Source: Mesorhizobium sp. CU3 (lineage in GTDB: Bacteria; Pseudomonadota; Alphaproteobacteria; Rhizobiales; Rhizobiaceae). From it: a DNA stretch of 64,000 bases. The notes beneath the pieces are model-generated. The model did no database searches and had not been told where the DNA came from. It worked only from the letters and a program-made list of their open reading frames with translations. Location of the stretch: positions 620,001 through 684,000 of the forward strand of contig NZ_VFWX01000001.1 in NCBI RefSeq assembly GCF_006442965.1, read 5' to 3'. The translations under genes and the position numbers were made by a program. How positions within the stretch are numbered: position 1 is the stretch's first letter; each line of letters begins with the position of its first letter. Shown in pieces: positions 37,093 through 46,454 of the stretch.

Positions 37093-37202
37093 GGAAGCCT
37101 CTTCGAAAGGTTGCGGTTGCCCTTTCGCTGAGTCACAGTTCCGCGGGCGTCGGCGGACGAGATGGAGGTCTCGTCCTGTGTGTGACCACTGGGAGGAATG
37201 CG

Positions 37203-38558
37203 ATGAAGAAAATGCTTATGCTGGGCGCAGCGTTCGCGGCGCTCACGATCAGTCTGCCGGCGCATGCCGATCTGAAGTTCAAGCCGGGCGAAGATCCGAA
37301 GTTTCACTGGGCCAATTACGACGACCTCAAGAAGGTCGACCTCAAGGGCGAGACGCTGACCATCTTCGGGCCGTGGCGCGGCGAGGACGAAGACCTGGCC
37401 CGCTCGGTGCTGGATTATTTCGCCGAGGCCACCGGCGCGGACGTCAAATACTCCTCGTCCGAGAATTACGAGCAGCAGATCGTCATCGACACCCAGGCCG
37501 GCAGCCCGCCCAACATCGCCATCCTGCCGCAGCCGGGCCTGATCCAGGATCTTGCCTCCAAGGGCGTGCTGACCCCGCTGGGCGACGACGTCGCCGCCTG
37601 GGTCAAGGAGAACTACGCCGCGGGCGATTCCTGGGCCAAGCTCGGCACATATAACGGCAAGGACGGCAAGCCCGGCTTCTACGCGCTTCCCTACAAGATC
37701 GACGTCAAGGGCCTGATCTGGTACTCGCCCGACAATTTCGAGGAAGCCGGCTACAAGGTGCCGAAGACGCAGGAGGAACTGGCCGACCTCGAAAAGAAGA
37801 TCATCGCCGACGGCGGCAAGCCATGGTGCATCGGCCTTGGCTCGGGCGGCGCCACCGGCTGGCCGGCGACCGACTGGGTCGAGGACATCATGCTGAGGAC
37901 GCAGCCGCCGGAGGTCTATGATAAGTGGGTCAAGAACGAGATCCCGTTCACCGATCCGGCGGTCGTCAACGCCATCGACATCTTCGCCAAGATCGCCACC
38001 GACGACAAGATGGTCGACGGCGGCGCAAAGGCGGTAGCTGCGACCGACTTCCGCGACAGCCCGAAGGGTCTCTTCACCGTGCCGCCGAAGTGCTACATGC
38101 ACCATCAGGCCTCCTTCATACCCTCCTTCTTCCCGGAAAACGTGAAGCTCGGCCAGGACGCGGACTTCTTCCCCTACCCGCCCTACGCCTCCAAGCCGGA
38201 ACTGGGCACGCCGCAGGAAGTGGCCGGAACGCTGGTGATGATCACCAAGGATTCCAAGGCGTCGCGCGAGTTCATCAAGTTCCTGCAGATGCCGCTCGCG
38301 CATGAATTGTGGATGGCGCAGAAGAGCTTCGTCACGCCGTTCAAGGGCGCCAACAAGGAAGCCTATGGCAGCGAAGCGCTGAAGAAGCAGGGCGAGATCC
38401 TGGTCAACGCCACGACGGTGCGCTTCGACGGCTCGGACCTGATGCCGGGCAAGGTCGGCGCCGGCTCGTTCTGGACCGGCATGATCGACCTGGTCGGCGG
38501 CAAGTCCGCGCAGGACGTCGCCGCCGACATCCAGAAGAGCTGGGATGCGATCAAGTAA
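37203..38558 (+). CDS. aglE: Alpha-glucoside ABC transporter, substrate-binding protein
   Basis: A 451-residue periplasmic sugar-binding protein (SBP_bac_1 family) with a Sec signal peptide (MLGAAFAALTISLPAHA). The mature domain begins DLKFKPGEDPKFHW and has TLTIFGPWRGEDEDL and YALPYKIDVKGLIWYSPDNF, as in AglE proteins that bind sucrose, trehalose, maltose and related disaccharides. It is the first gene of aglEFGAK. ATG 37203 is preceded by GGGAGG. A strong hairpin just downstream of its stop may raise its mRNA level relative to the permease genes. Confidence 0.93.
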   Translation: MKKMLMLGAAFAALTISLPAHADLKFKPGEDPKFHWANYDDLKKVDLKGETLTIFGPWRGEDEDLARSVLDYFAEATGADVKYSSSENYEQQIVIDTQAGSPPNIAILPQPGLIQDLASKGVLTPLGDDVAAWVKENYAAGDSWAKLGTYNGKDGKPGFYALPYKIDVKGLIWYSPDNFEEAGYKVPKTQEELADLEKKIIADGGKPWCIGLGSGGATGWPATDWVEDIMLRTQPPEVYDKWVKNEIPFTDPAVVNAIDIFAKIATDDKMVDGGAKAVAATDFRDSPKGLFTVPPKCYMHHQASFIPSFFPENVKLGQDADFFPYPPYASKPELGTPQEVAGTLVMITKDSKASREFIKFLQMPLAHELWMAQKSFVTPFKGANKEAYGSEALKKQGEILVNATTVRFDGSDLMPGKVGAGSFWTGMIDLVGGKSAQDVAADIQKSWDAIK

Positions 38559-38613
38559 GCGACCGGCAAACAGGCCGCCGCGCGCGGCCTGATATCCTCC
38601 TCATCCTCCACCT

Positions 38614-38637
38614 GGATCCGGGCTACGGCCCGGATCC
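38614..38637 (+). repeat. Perfect stem-loop in the aglE-aglF spacer
   Basis: GGATCCGGG-CTACGG-CCCGGATCC: 9-bp perfect arms and a 6-nt loop in the 190-bp gap between aglE and aglF. No T-run follows, so it is more likely an mRNA-stabilising or attenuating structure than a full terminator. Such hairpins are known after binding-protein genes in other ABC operons (malE-malF in E. coli). Confidence 0.7.
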
Positions 38638-38748
38638 GACCGGCGGCGCACGCCGGATGCCTTCGCGTTTCGATTGTTCCGAATAGCTCAAAAGTCGGTG
38701 CATCCGACCGCCGGCATTGCCGGCAGGTCATGCGCAGGGAGAGGGACC

Positions 38749-39762
38749 ATGGCGGCTCAGATTTTCTCGGCCATATTCGTCATCATCATCGGCGTCGGCG
38801 GCTGTGTCGCCTATTTCTGGGGCGCCAACAAACTGCTCGATATGATCTTCCCATCGCGCGGGGTTTCCGGCACGGCCGCCGTCGACAATCTGCGCCGGCA
38901 GGGGCTGGTGCGGCCCTGGCTGTTCGTCGGCCCGGCGATGATCATCCTCACCATCTATCTGATCTATCCGGTGGTCGAGACGCTCAGGCTTTCCTTCCTC
39001 GACCGCGGCGGCGAGCATTTCGTCGGGCTGGCGAACTACCAATGGGCGTTCGGCGATCATGATTTCCGCAACTCGATCCTGAACAACATATTGTGGCTTG
39101 CGGTGGTGCCGGCGGCCTGCACCTTCCTCGGCCTGATCATCGCCGTGCTGACCGACAAGATCTGGTGGGGCACCATCGCCAAAAGCCTGATCTTCCTGCC
39201 ACTGGCCATCTCCTTCGTCGGCGCCAGCGTGATCTGGAAGTTCATCTACGAGTATCGCGGCGAGGGCCAGGTGCAGATCGGCCTGCTCAACGCCATCATC
39301 CAGTATTTCGGCGGCCAGCCGCAGGTGTGGATATCGCTGCCGTTCTGGAACAACTTCTTCCTGATGATCATCCTGATCTGGATCCAGACCGGCTTTGCCA
39401 TGGTGATCCTGTCGTCGGCGCTGCGCGGCATTCCGGAAGAGACACTGGAAGCCGCCGTCATCGACGGCGCCAATCCATTCCAGATCTTCTGGAAGATCAT
39501 GGTGCCGCAGATCTGGGGCACCATCGCCGTGGTCTGGACCACAATCACCATCCTGGTGCTGAAGGTGTTCGACATCGTGCTGACGATGACCAACGGCCAA
39601 TGGAACAGCCAGGTGCTGGCCAATCTGATGTTCGACTGGATGTTCCGCGGCGGCGGCGATTTCGGCCGCGGCGCGACCATCGCCATCATCATCATGATCG
39701 CGGTCATTCCGATCATGGTCTGGAACATTCGTCAGGCCAACAAAGAGACCGGAGGACACTGA
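38749..39762 (+). CDS. aglF: Alpha-glucoside ABC transporter permease
   Basis: A 337-residue membrane component of the MalF type. It starts with a hydrophobic helix (IFSAIFVIIIGVGGCVAYFWG), then the core of about six helices (PAMIILTIYLIYPVVETL, and the EAA loop EAAVIDGANPFQIFWKIMVPQ). It forms the membrane channel together with AglG. ATG 38749 is chosen for its AGGGAGAGGG ribosome-binding site. The aglG start follows 1 nt after its stop. Confidence 0.93.
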   Translation: MAAQIFSAIFVIIIGVGGCVAYFWGANKLLDMIFPSRGVSGTAAVDNLRRQGLVRPWLFVGPAMIILTIYLIYPVVETLRLSFLDRGGEHFVGLANYQWAFGDHDFRNSILNNILWLAVVPAACTFLGLIIAVLTDKIWWGTIAKSLIFLPLAISFVGASVIWKFIYEYRGEGQVQIGLLNAIIQYFGGQPQVWISLPFWNNFFLMIILIWIQTGFAMVILSSALRGIPEETLEAAVIDGANPFQIFWKIMVPQIWGTIAVVWTTITILVLKVFDIVLTMTNGQWNSQVLANLMFDWMFRGGGDFGRGATIAIIIMIAVIPIMVWNIRQANKETGGH

Positions 39763-39763
39763 G

Positions 39764-40918
39764 ATGGCCAGCGCTACCGGAAAATCCTTCGTCGGCCGCT
39801 TCGGCGTCCATCTCGCGGTGCTGGTCTTCGTGGCGATCTGGACCGTTCCTACCCTCGGCATCCTGGTCTCGTCGTTGCGCGACAAGGACCAGATCGTCGC
39901 CTCGGGCTGGTGGAATTCCTTCGCCAGTTCGACCCAGAACGGCGCCGGCCGGTTGCCGGCCGCTTCGGCGCAGACGCAGAAGGACGGCAAATACGTCATC
40001 GAGGGCAACATCTTCGGCGACGAGCCCAAACGCGAGATCAGTGCCTTCGGCGTGAAGGCGGCTGCCCCGACGCAGTACAAGGCCGGAGCGGCGGCCGATC
40101 TCGGCGACGGCGTGACGCTGCAGGTGAATGCCGACGGCGGCTTCGTGCTTTCCTCGCCGAAAGCCTTCGAAGGCGACCGCGGCCAGCGCGTTTATTACGC
40201 TTCGTCGGCGCCGCCGAAATTCACCACCGAGAACTACAAGAACGTGCTGTTGTCGCAAGGCATCGGCCGCTCCTTCATGAACTCGCTGACGGTGACCATA
40301 CCGGCGACGGTGATCCCGATCCTGATCGCCGCCTTCGCCGCCTATGCACTGGCCTGGATGCGCTTTCCGGGACGGGCGCTGCTGATCGCGGTCGTCATCG
40401 GCCTCCTGGTCGTGCCGCTGCAGATGTCGCTGATCCCGCTGCTCAAGCTCTATAACGGCGTCGGCACCTTCTTCGGCGTGCCGTCGAAGACCTATCTCGG
40501 CATCTGGCTGGCGCATACCGGCTTCGGCCTGCCCTTCGCCATCTATCTGCTCAGGAGCTACATCGCCGGCCTGCCGCGCGAGATCATGGAATCGGCGCGC
40601 ATCGACGGCGCCAGCGACTTCGAGATCTTCGTCAAGATCGTGCTGCCGCTGTCTTTCCCGGTGCTTGCCTCCTTTGCCATCTTCCAGTTCCTGTGGGTCT
40701 GGAACGATCTGTTGGTGGCGATGGTTTTCCTTGGTACAGCGCCGGACCAGATCGTGCTGACGGCGCAGCTCAACGCGCTGCTCGGTTCGCGCGGCGGCAA
40801 TTGGGAAATCCTGACGACATCGGCCTTCATCACCATCATCGTGCCGCTGATCGTCTTCTTCTCGCTGCAACGCTATTTCGTCCGCGGGCTGCTGGCCGGC
40901 TCGGTGAAAGGAGGCTGA
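39764..40918 (+). CDS. aglG: Alpha-glucoside ABC transporter permease
   Basis: A 384-residue MalG-type permease. An N-terminal helix (VHLAVLVFVAIWTVPTLGILV) is followed by a periplasmic insertion (~45-150, with the ISAFGVKAAAPTQYK region) larger than in MalG and characteristic of AglG. The C-terminal channel part has the EAA-like loop ESARIDGASDFEIFVKIVLP. It shares the operon with aglE, aglF, aglA and aglK, and ends 4 nt before aglA. Confidence 0.93.
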   Translation: MASATGKSFVGRFGVHLAVLVFVAIWTVPTLGILVSSLRDKDQIVASGWWNSFASSTQNGAGRLPAASAQTQKDGKYVIEGNIFGDEPKREISAFGVKAAAPTQYKAGAAADLGDGVTLQVNADGGFVLSSPKAFEGDRGQRVYYASSAPPKFTTENYKNVLLSQGIGRSFMNSLTVTIPATVIPILIAAFAAYALAWMRFPGRALLIAVVIGLLVVPLQMSLIPLLKLYNGVGTFFGVPSKTYLGIWLAHTGFGLPFAIYLLRSYIAGLPREIMESARIDGASDFEIFVKIVLPLSFPVLASFAIFQFLWVWNDLLVAMVFLGTAPDQIVLTAQLNALLGSRGGNWEILTTSAFITIIVPLIVFFSLQRYFVRGLLAGSVKGG

Positions 40919-40922
40919 AGAC

Positions 40923-42587
40923 ATGCAATCGGCTTTGAAGGCAACTTCGAGACCAGACCCCGCCGTCGACCGCGACTGGTGGCGGGGCGCGGTGATCTAC
41001 CAGATCTATCCGCGCTCCTATCAGGACTCGAATGGGGACGGCATCGGCGACCTGAAAGGCATCGTGCGGCGGCTGCCCTACATTGCCGGGCTCGGCGTCG
41101 ACGCCATCTGGATCTCGCCCTTCTTCAAATCGCCGATGAAGGATTTCGGCTACGACGTCTCGGATTATTGCGATGTCGATCCGATGTTCGGCACGCTGGC
41201 CGATTTCGATGCGCTGGTCGCCGAGGCGCATCGGCTCGGCCTCAAGGTGATGATCGACGAGGTGCTGTCGCACACTGCCGACATCCATCCGTGGTTCAAG
41301 GAGAGCCGCTCCAGCCGAAGCAACGCCAAGGCGGACTGGTATGTCTGGGCGGACGCAAAACCCGACGGCACGCCGCCCAACAACTGGCTGTCGATCTTCG
41401 GCGGCTCGGCCTGGCAGTGGGACACCAGCCGCCAGCAATATTACATGCATAATTTCCTCGCCGAGCAGCCGGACCTCAACTTCCACAACCGGGAAGTCCA
41501 GGACGCGCTGCTCGACATCACCCGCTTCTGGCTGGAGCGCGGCGTCGACGGTTTTCGCCTCGACACCATCAATTTCTACTTCCACAGCCAGGGGCTGGAG
41601 GACAATCCGCCGCTGCCGCCGGAAGAGCGCAACGACCAGACGGCGCCGGCGGTGAACCCCTACAACTACCAGGACCATATCTACGACAAGAGCCGGCCGG
41701 AGAACCTCGCTTTCCTTGAGCGTTTCCGCACGCTGCTCGACGAATATCCGGCGCAAGCCGCCGTCGGTGAGGTCGGCGATTCGCAACGCGGGCTCGAAGT
41801 AGTCGCCGCCTACACCGCCGAGGGCAAGCGCGTGCATATGTGCTATTCCTTCGACTTCCTGGCGCCGGAAAAGATCAGCGCCGCCAAGGTGCGCGCGGTG
41901 CTGGAAGCTTTCGGCCGGGTGGCCAGCGACGGCTGGTCGTGCTGGGCCTTCTCCAACCACGATGTGATGCGCCCGGCCTCGCGCTGGGCGGCCGATGAGG
42001 CCGACCCGATCGCCTATCTCAAGGTGATCTCGGCGCTGCTGATGTCGCTGCGCGGCTCGGTCTGCATCTATCAAGGCGAGGAACTCGGGCTCGGCGAAGC
42101 GGAACTCAAATTCGAAGACCTGCAGGACCCCTACGGCATCCGTTTCTGGCCGGAATTCAAGGGCCGCGACGGCTGCCGCACGCCGATGGTGTGGGAGACG
42201 GCGGCGACGAATGGCGGCTTCTCGACCGCAAAGCCATGGCTGCCGGTGCCGGGCAAGCACCTGTCGCAGGCGGTCAACGTGCAGGAGGGCGACGCCGGCT
42301 CGCTGCTCGAACACTACCGCCGCTTCCTCGCCTTCCGGCGCCAGCATCCGGCGCTGGCCAAGGGCGACATCGATTTCATCGAAAGCGACGGCGACACCGT
42401 CGCCTTCACGCGGCGCGAGGGCAATGAGCGCGTCGTCTGCGTCTTCAACCTCGGCAGCAAGCCCGCCGAGGTCGATCTCGGCCAGGGCTCGCTGCAACCC
42501 TTGCCGGGGCACGGCTTTTCGGCACAGACTGGCACCGGCCCCATCCGCCTCGGCGGCTATGGCGCCTGGTTCGGACGTATCGACTGA
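40923..42587 (+). CDS. aglA: Alpha-glucosidase, GH13 family
   Basis: A 554-residue cytoplasmic alpha-glucosidase of the GH13 oligo-1,6-glucosidase/sucrase-like group. Conserved regions: YQIYPRSYQDSNGDGIGDL at the N terminus, nucleophile D214 in GFRLDTINF, acid/base E283 in VGEVGD and transition-state stabiliser D347 in FSNHDVMR. It hydrolyses imported sucrose, maltose or trehalulose-like sugars to glucose and partner sugar. It lies between the permease and ATPase genes as in S. meliloti agl. A stretch of 51 nt with GGGAGGAG separates it from aglK. Confidence 0.95.
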   Translation: MQSALKATSRPDPAVDRDWWRGAVIYQIYPRSYQDSNGDGIGDLKGIVRRLPYIAGLGVDAIWISPFFKSPMKDFGYDVSDYCDVDPMFGTLADFDALVAEAHRLGLKVMIDEVLSHTADIHPWFKESRSSRSNAKADWYVWADAKPDGTPPNNWLSIFGGSAWQWDTSRQQYYMHNFLAEQPDLNFHNREVQDALLDITRFWLERGVDGFRLDTINFYFHSQGLEDNPPLPPEERNDQTAPAVNPYNYQDHIYDKSRPENLAFLERFRTLLDEYPAQAAVGEVGDSQRGLEVVAAYTAEGKRVHMCYSFDFLAPEKISAAKVRAVLEAFGRVASDGWSCWAFSNHDVMRPASRWAADEADPIAYLKVISALLMSLRGSVCIYQGEELGLGEAELKFEDLQDPYGIRFWPEFKGRDGCRTPMVWETAATNGGFSTAKPWLPVPGKHLSQAVNVQEGDAGSLLEHYRRFLAFRRQHPALAKGDIDFIESDGDTVAFTRREGNERVVCVFNLGSKPAEVDLGQGSLQPLPGHGFSAQTGTGPIRLGGYGAWFGRID

Positions 42588-42638
42588 AATTGCAACGGGA
42601 AATCACTTCGTAAGCGAAATCACTGGGAGGAGAAAACC

Positions 42639-43751
42639 ATGGCCGATGTCACGCTGAACCAGGTGAAGAAATCATACGGCAACCTCAACATTCTCCACGG
42701 CATCGACCTCGACATCAAATCGGGCGAGTTCATCGTCTTCGTCGGACCGTCGGGCTGCGGGAAATCGACGCTGCTGCGGTCGATCGCCGGGCTCGAGGAG
42801 ATCACCGGGGGCGAATTGAAGATCGACGGCGAGGTGGTGAACGATGTGCCGCCGTCGAAGCGCGGCATCGCCATGGTGTTCCAGTCCTATGCGCTCTATC
42901 CGCATATGACGGTCTACGACAACATGGCCTTCTCGATGAAGATCGGCAAGGAAAGCAAGGTCGAGATCGACAAGAGGGTGCGACAAGCGGCGGAGATACT
43001 GCAACTGACCAAATATCTCGACCGCCTGCCCAAGGCGATGTCGGGCGGCCAGCGCCAACGCGTCGCCATCGGCCGCGCCATCGTGCGCAACCCGAAAGTG
43101 TTCCTGTTCGACGAGCCGCTGTCGAACCTCGACGCAGCACTCCGAGTCGCCACGCGCATCGAGATCGCCAAGCTGAAGGAATCGATGCCCAACACGACGA
43201 TGATCTACGTCACCCACGACCAGGTCGAAGCGATGACGCTGGCCGACCGCATCGTGGTGCTCAAAGACGGCCGGATCGAGCAGGTCGGCACGCCGATGGA
43301 GCTCTACAAACGTCCGGGCAATCTTTTCGTCGCCCAATTCATCGGCTCGCCGGCCATGAACATTTTGCCGGCCAAGATCGACAAGGCCGGCAACCCGACC
43401 GTGGTCAGCCATGTCGGCGGCCGCAAGGCTACGGTGCCGATCGCCACACCGGCCTCGGCCAATGGTGCTGCGGTCAGCTTCGGCGTGCGGCCCGAGGATC
43501 TTGCGATCGCGACGGGCGCGGATTTCCTGTTCGAGGGCAAGGTCGATTATATCGAGCAGCTCGGGGAGGTGCAGCTCGTCTATGTCGATATCGGCCGCGC
43601 CGACCTGCCGCTGGTGGCCAAGCTGCCGGGCAATGTCGAGGTCAAGCGCGGCGAGACGCTGCGGCTCAACGCCGGCGGCGCCGACCTGCACATCTTCGAC
43701 GCCGACGGCCATTCCTTCACGCTGCATCGCGAGGAAGCGAAGGCGGCCTGA
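42639..43751 (+). CDS. aglK: Alpha-glucoside ABC transporter ATP-binding protein (UgpC/MalK type)
   Basis: A 370-residue ATPase. Nucleotide-binding domain (~1-235): Walker A GPSGCGKST (~38), signature MSGGQRQRVAIGRA, Walker B VFLFDEPLSNLD, switch histidine in YVTHDQVEAM. The C-terminal MalK-like regulatory domain (~240-370) has the TOBE-type segments GVRPEDLAI and VDYIEQLGEVQLVYV. It drives import through AglF/AglG. GGGAGGAG lies 7-9 nt before the ATG. It closes the operon; a strong terminator follows 28 nt downstream. Confidence 0.94.
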   Translation: MADVTLNQVKKSYGNLNILHGIDLDIKSGEFIVFVGPSGCGKSTLLRSIAGLEEITGGELKIDGEVVNDVPPSKRGIAMVFQSYALYPHMTVYDNMAFSMKIGKESKVEIDKRVRQAAEILQLTKYLDRLPKAMSGGQRQRVAIGRAIVRNPKVFLFDEPLSNLDAALRVATRIEIAKLKESMPNTTMIYVTHDQVEAMTLADRIVVLKDGRIEQVGTPMELYKRPGNLFVAQFIGSPAMNILPAKIDKAGNPTVVSHVGGRKATVPIATPASANGAAVSFGVRPEDLAIATGADFLFEGKVDYIEQLGEVQLVYVDIGRADLPLVAKLPGNVEVKRGETLRLNAGGADLHIFDADGHSFTLHREEAKAA

Positions 43752-43778
43752 CGCCAAATTCAGCGGTTCCCGGCAAAG

Positions 43779-43812
43779 AAAAAAGCGGCGAGCCATGGCC
43801 CGCCGCTTTTTT
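43779..43812. terminator. Bidirectional Rho-independent terminator between agl operon and DUF680 genes
   Basis: AAAAAAGCGGCG (43779-43790), 10-nt loop, CGCCGCTTTTTT (43801-43812). The 12-nt arms are perfect, GC-rich at the loop side and A/T-only at the base, so the hairpin works as an intrinsic terminator on both strands. It serves aglK on the plus strand and the DUF680 gene at 43830 on the minus strand. Confidence 0.93.
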
Positions 43813-43829
43813 AACTAACGATCCGGCAA

Positions 43830-44057
43830 TCAGCGGCCGAAATGGTCGCGGTCAGCACCCTGCGGGGCCGACTTCTGCGCGTCGCCCGAGTTCAACAGCT
43901 TGTAGACCGGCGAGTCGCTCTTGATCGACGAGGTACGCGTCGTGTCGACCGCGGGCGCCGGCTGGTTGACGCCGCTGTTGTTGTAGTTGTCGCTGCCGGC
44001 AAAAGCGGCACCGGAAACGGCCACAAGGGCCACCGTGGCGAGAATGATCTTCTTCAT
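43830..44057 (-). CDS. DUF680 small exported protein (copy 1, divergent)
   Basis: A 75-residue protein with a Sec signal peptide (KKIILATVALVAVSGAAFAG); the mature part is ~54 residues, rich in Ser/Asn/Pro/Asp. It shares with the two following copies the layout signal peptide, GS-x-Y-x-S, N-PA--VD-, and a GADxxxFG end, which is the DUF680 pattern of Mesorhizobium. It is longer by an insert (DSPVYKLLNSGDAQ) and lacks the terminal NN. No function is known. It would be exported to the periplasm. GGAGC precedes the ATG. Confidence 0.85.
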   Translation of the reverse strand: MKKIILATVALVAVSGAAFAGSDNYNNSGVNQPAPAVDTTRTSSIKSDSPVYKLLNSGDAQKSAPQGADRDHFGR

Positions 44058-44127
44058 TTTAATGCTCCTGGATTTTCTGATCCGACCGAAGCGGCGGGCG
44101 AACCCGCCGCCGGTTCAAGGTCGGCTT

Positions 44128-44334
44128 TTAGTTGTTGCCGAAGAGGTTGTGGTCGGCGCCCGTCTTGACGGGGATCTGCTGCGCCGGCTCGGACTTCTTG
44201 ACCGAGGCCGTGTAGGAAGAGTCGACCGTTGCGGCCGGCGGGTTGGCAGCCTGCGAACCGTAGTTGCCGCTACCGGCGAAAGCGCTGCCGGAAACTGCGA
44301 GAAGGGCGACAGCGGCGAGAATGATCTTGTTCAT
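44128..44334 (-). CDS. DUF680 small exported protein (copy 2)
   Basis: A 68-residue exported protein. The signal peptide (NKIILAAVALLAVSGSAFAG) is followed by a 48-residue mature chain ending GADHNLFGNN. By eye ~78% identical to copy 3. The start ATG at 44334 has AGGAGC upstream, as the others do, and excludes an unlikely Arg/Pro-rich extension. It shares a 279-bp unit with copy 3, so the pair arose by tandem duplication. Function unknown. Confidence 0.87.
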   Translation of the reverse strand: MNKIILAAVALLAVSGSAFAGSGNYGSQAANPPAATVDSSYTASVKKSEPAQQIPVKTGADHNLFGNN

Positions 44335-44406
44335 TTTAGTGCTCCTTGAAAATTCTTGATCCGGCCTAGGCGGCAGGAAAACCCGCCGCCGGTTCAAAGC
44401 CGGCTG

Positions 44407-44613
44407 TTAGTTGTTGCCGAAAAGGTTGTGGTCGGCGCCCGTCTGGACGGGGACCTGCTTCGCCGGCTCGGACTTGTTGACCGAGGCAGTGTGAGACGTG
44501 TCGACGGCCACGGCCGGCGGGTTGGCGGCATCGGAACCGTAATGGCCGCTGCCGGCAAAGGCGCTGCCGGAAATCGCCAGAAGGGCTGCGGCAGTAAGAA
44601 CAATCTTTTTCAT
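44407..44613 (-). CDS. DUF680 small exported protein (copy 3)
   Basis: A 68-residue exported protein with signal peptide KKIVLTAAALLAISGSAFAG and the GADHNLFGNN end. It is the first of the three in transcription order on the minus strand. The spacer behind it carries a GGCGGC...GCCGCC hairpin (44370-44390 region), also found behind copy 2 start, so each copy may be transcribed or processed separately. Function unknown. Confidence 0.87.
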   Translation of the reverse strand: MKKIVLTAAALLAISGSAFAGSGHYGSDAANPPAVAVDTSHTASVNKSEPAKQVPVQTGADHNLFGNN

Positions 44614-45336
<723 letters not shown>

Positions 45337-45337
<1 letters not shown>

Positions 45338-45384
45338 CGCATGTCGCCCAAAAGTGTTGAGCGGTCTTGGGATTACGACAGGCG
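45337..45384. repeat. Short rhizobial palindromic repeat, copy 1
   Basis: GCGCATGTCG...CGACAGGCGC with the interior CCCAAAAGTGTTGAGCGGTCTT. The same scheme (ATGTCG/ATGATG arms around an AAAGTGTGxAGCGGTTTT-like core) recurs at 46389 and 57985. It separates the two decayed gbc-like genes. Confidence 0.7.
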
Positions 45385-45406
45385 CAGAACGAAAAGGTTT
45401 GAGGGA

Positions 45407-45715
45407 ATGGCCGAACTCGGCCTCTACCGCCATCTCGACGAGATGACGCCGTGGAACGACCGGCTGCAGGTGCTGGAAGTGATCGGGGTCAGCGACGAGG
45501 CGCCTGACGTCAAGACCTTCGCCTTCCGCTCCGACAACCAGACCTGGTTCCGCTGAAAGCCCGGCCAGTTCGCCACACTGGAATTGCCGGCCACCGACGG
45601 GCCGCTGATGCGCACCTATACGCTGTCGTCCTCGCCGTCGCGGCCATTATCCATCGCGGTGACGGCATAGGCGCAGACCGGAAGCATCGGCACGCGCTGG
45701 ATACTTGTCGGCCCT
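45407..45715 (+). pseudogene. Decayed gbcB-like ferredoxin/flavin reductase N-terminus
   Basis: The frame from ATG 45407 (GAGGG upstream) reads MAELGLYRHLDEMTPW, LEVIGVSDEAPDVKTFAFR, then a TGA at 45554, continues KPGQFATLELPATDGPLMRTY and TLSSSPSRPLSIAVTA, then a TAG at 45668, then AQTGSIGTRW before homology is lost. This is the start of the FAD-binding domain of GbcB-type (hybrid-cluster/ferredoxin-reductase-like) proteins, with two in-frame stops and a 3' deletion. With the preceding gbcA-like fragment it shows loss of a glycine-betaine catabolic operon. Confidence 0.75.
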
Positions 45716-45886
45716 GGGAATCGAGGCCTGACGCGAGCAAAGCCAATGAACCGAACCCCAAAATGGTCAGCAACACGTGAATGACCGTCGCCTTGCCAGC
45801 GCAGGTCCGAGTGTTTACAGGCCTTGTCGAGGGATAAGCGCCAGTCGACACGTCCGGACTGGGGTTGCGGAGCGGGGTCAGGACCG

Positions 45887-46297
45887 ATGCATCACTCGAA
45901 TGTCTATGCGGTTGCGAGCAAGGACATTGTCTTTGAATCCTTCGACGGCGAAGCCGTCGTGCTTGATCTCTCCAACGGCAAATATTTCGGCTTCTCCGAT
46001 TCCGGCAGCGCGGTCTGGCAGGCCTTGTCCTCCGGAGTCAGCATGCAGGCGCTGACCGGAATGGTCGACGCCGCCGCGCTTGAGGCCTTCGTCGCGCGGT
46101 TGGTCGAGTTCGGACTGCTGGCGCCTTCCGACGCTCCGCCGCAGCCGCTGCCCGACAATCTCCCGGCAGCACTTGCGGCGGCAAAGGAGCCGCTCAACGT
46201 CAGCATCCACGACGATCTGGCCGATCTGATCATCGTCGACCCGATCCACGAGGTTGAGGAGCCGCTGGGCTGGCCGGCGGTGAAGCAGGCCTCCTGA
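45887..46297 (+). CDS. PqqD-like peptide-recognition (RRE) protein
   Basis: A 136-residue protein. Residues ~1-85 match the PqqD fold (YAVASKDIVFESFDGEAVVLDLSNGKYFGFSDSGSAVWQAL, in parts), the winged-helix recognition element that holds leader peptides in many RiPP pathways. The C-terminal ~50 residues (PPQPLPDNLPAALAAAKEPLNVSIHDDLADLIIVDP) are an acidic tail outside the domain. ATG 45887 is chosen because homology begins there. It heads the cassette with an HprK-like kinase, three glycosyltransferases and a nucleotidyltransferase-fold protein. PqqD and HprK-like kinases occur together in exopolysaccharide-linked cassettes (the so-called HPr-rel-A type) and in lasso-peptide clusters; no peptide precursor is visible here. 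Confidence 0.8.
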   Translation: MHHSNVYAVASKDIVFESFDGEAVVLDLSNGKYFGFSDSGSAVWQALSSGVSMQALTGMVDAAALEAFVARLVEFGLLAPSDAPPQPLPDNLPAALAAAKEPLNVSIHDDLADLIIVDPIHEVEEPLGWPAVKQAS

Positions 46298-46388
46298 GAC
46301 GCCGGCGCTGCACGAACCGCATGCAGACCAGCCGAAAGCGCGTCGCGCTGAAACGGACTGAGGCGCCGCGCTTTAGGTCTTTTGTTTT

Positions 46389-46439
46389 AATGCATGTCGT
46401 TGCCGCAAATCCGCTGCGCACTTTTGCGCGACATGCATT
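46389..46439. repeat. Short rhizobial palindromic repeat, copy 2
   Basis: AATGCATGTCG (46389-46399) and CGACATGCATT (46429-46439) form perfect 11-bp arms around TTGCCGCAAATCCGCTGCGC. It lies in the 157-bp gap between the PqqD-like and kinase genes, where an RNA hairpin could affect expression of the downstream genes. Confidence 0.75.
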
Positions 46440-46454
46440 GGGCCGGGACAGACC

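Larger units (their letters stand above)
36844..37202. other. Divergent aglR-aglE control region (359 bp, no gene)
   Basis: No credible coding sequence. It holds two AAAGCGCTTT operators and a TTGACT hexamer (37044-37049) that could be the -35 box for aglE, upstream of the second operator. A GGGAGG ribosome-binding site (37191-37196) serves aglE. The middle part is rather AT-rich compared with the coding flanks. Confidence 0.6.

Noticed and set aside
43830..44613. CRISPR-like array from the repeated spacing of small units
   Set aside because: The repeats are 279-bp gene duplications with coding sequence, not short direct repeats with unique spacers.
45341..45556. 72-codon frame beginning in the palindromic repeat as a real small gene
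   Set aside because: Homology starts only at 45407 and continues past the stop at 45554, which is the signature of a broken gene.
45716..45886. Leader or precursor gene before the PqqD-like gene
   Set aside because: Only a 12-codon frame is present; nothing resembles a RiPP precursor.
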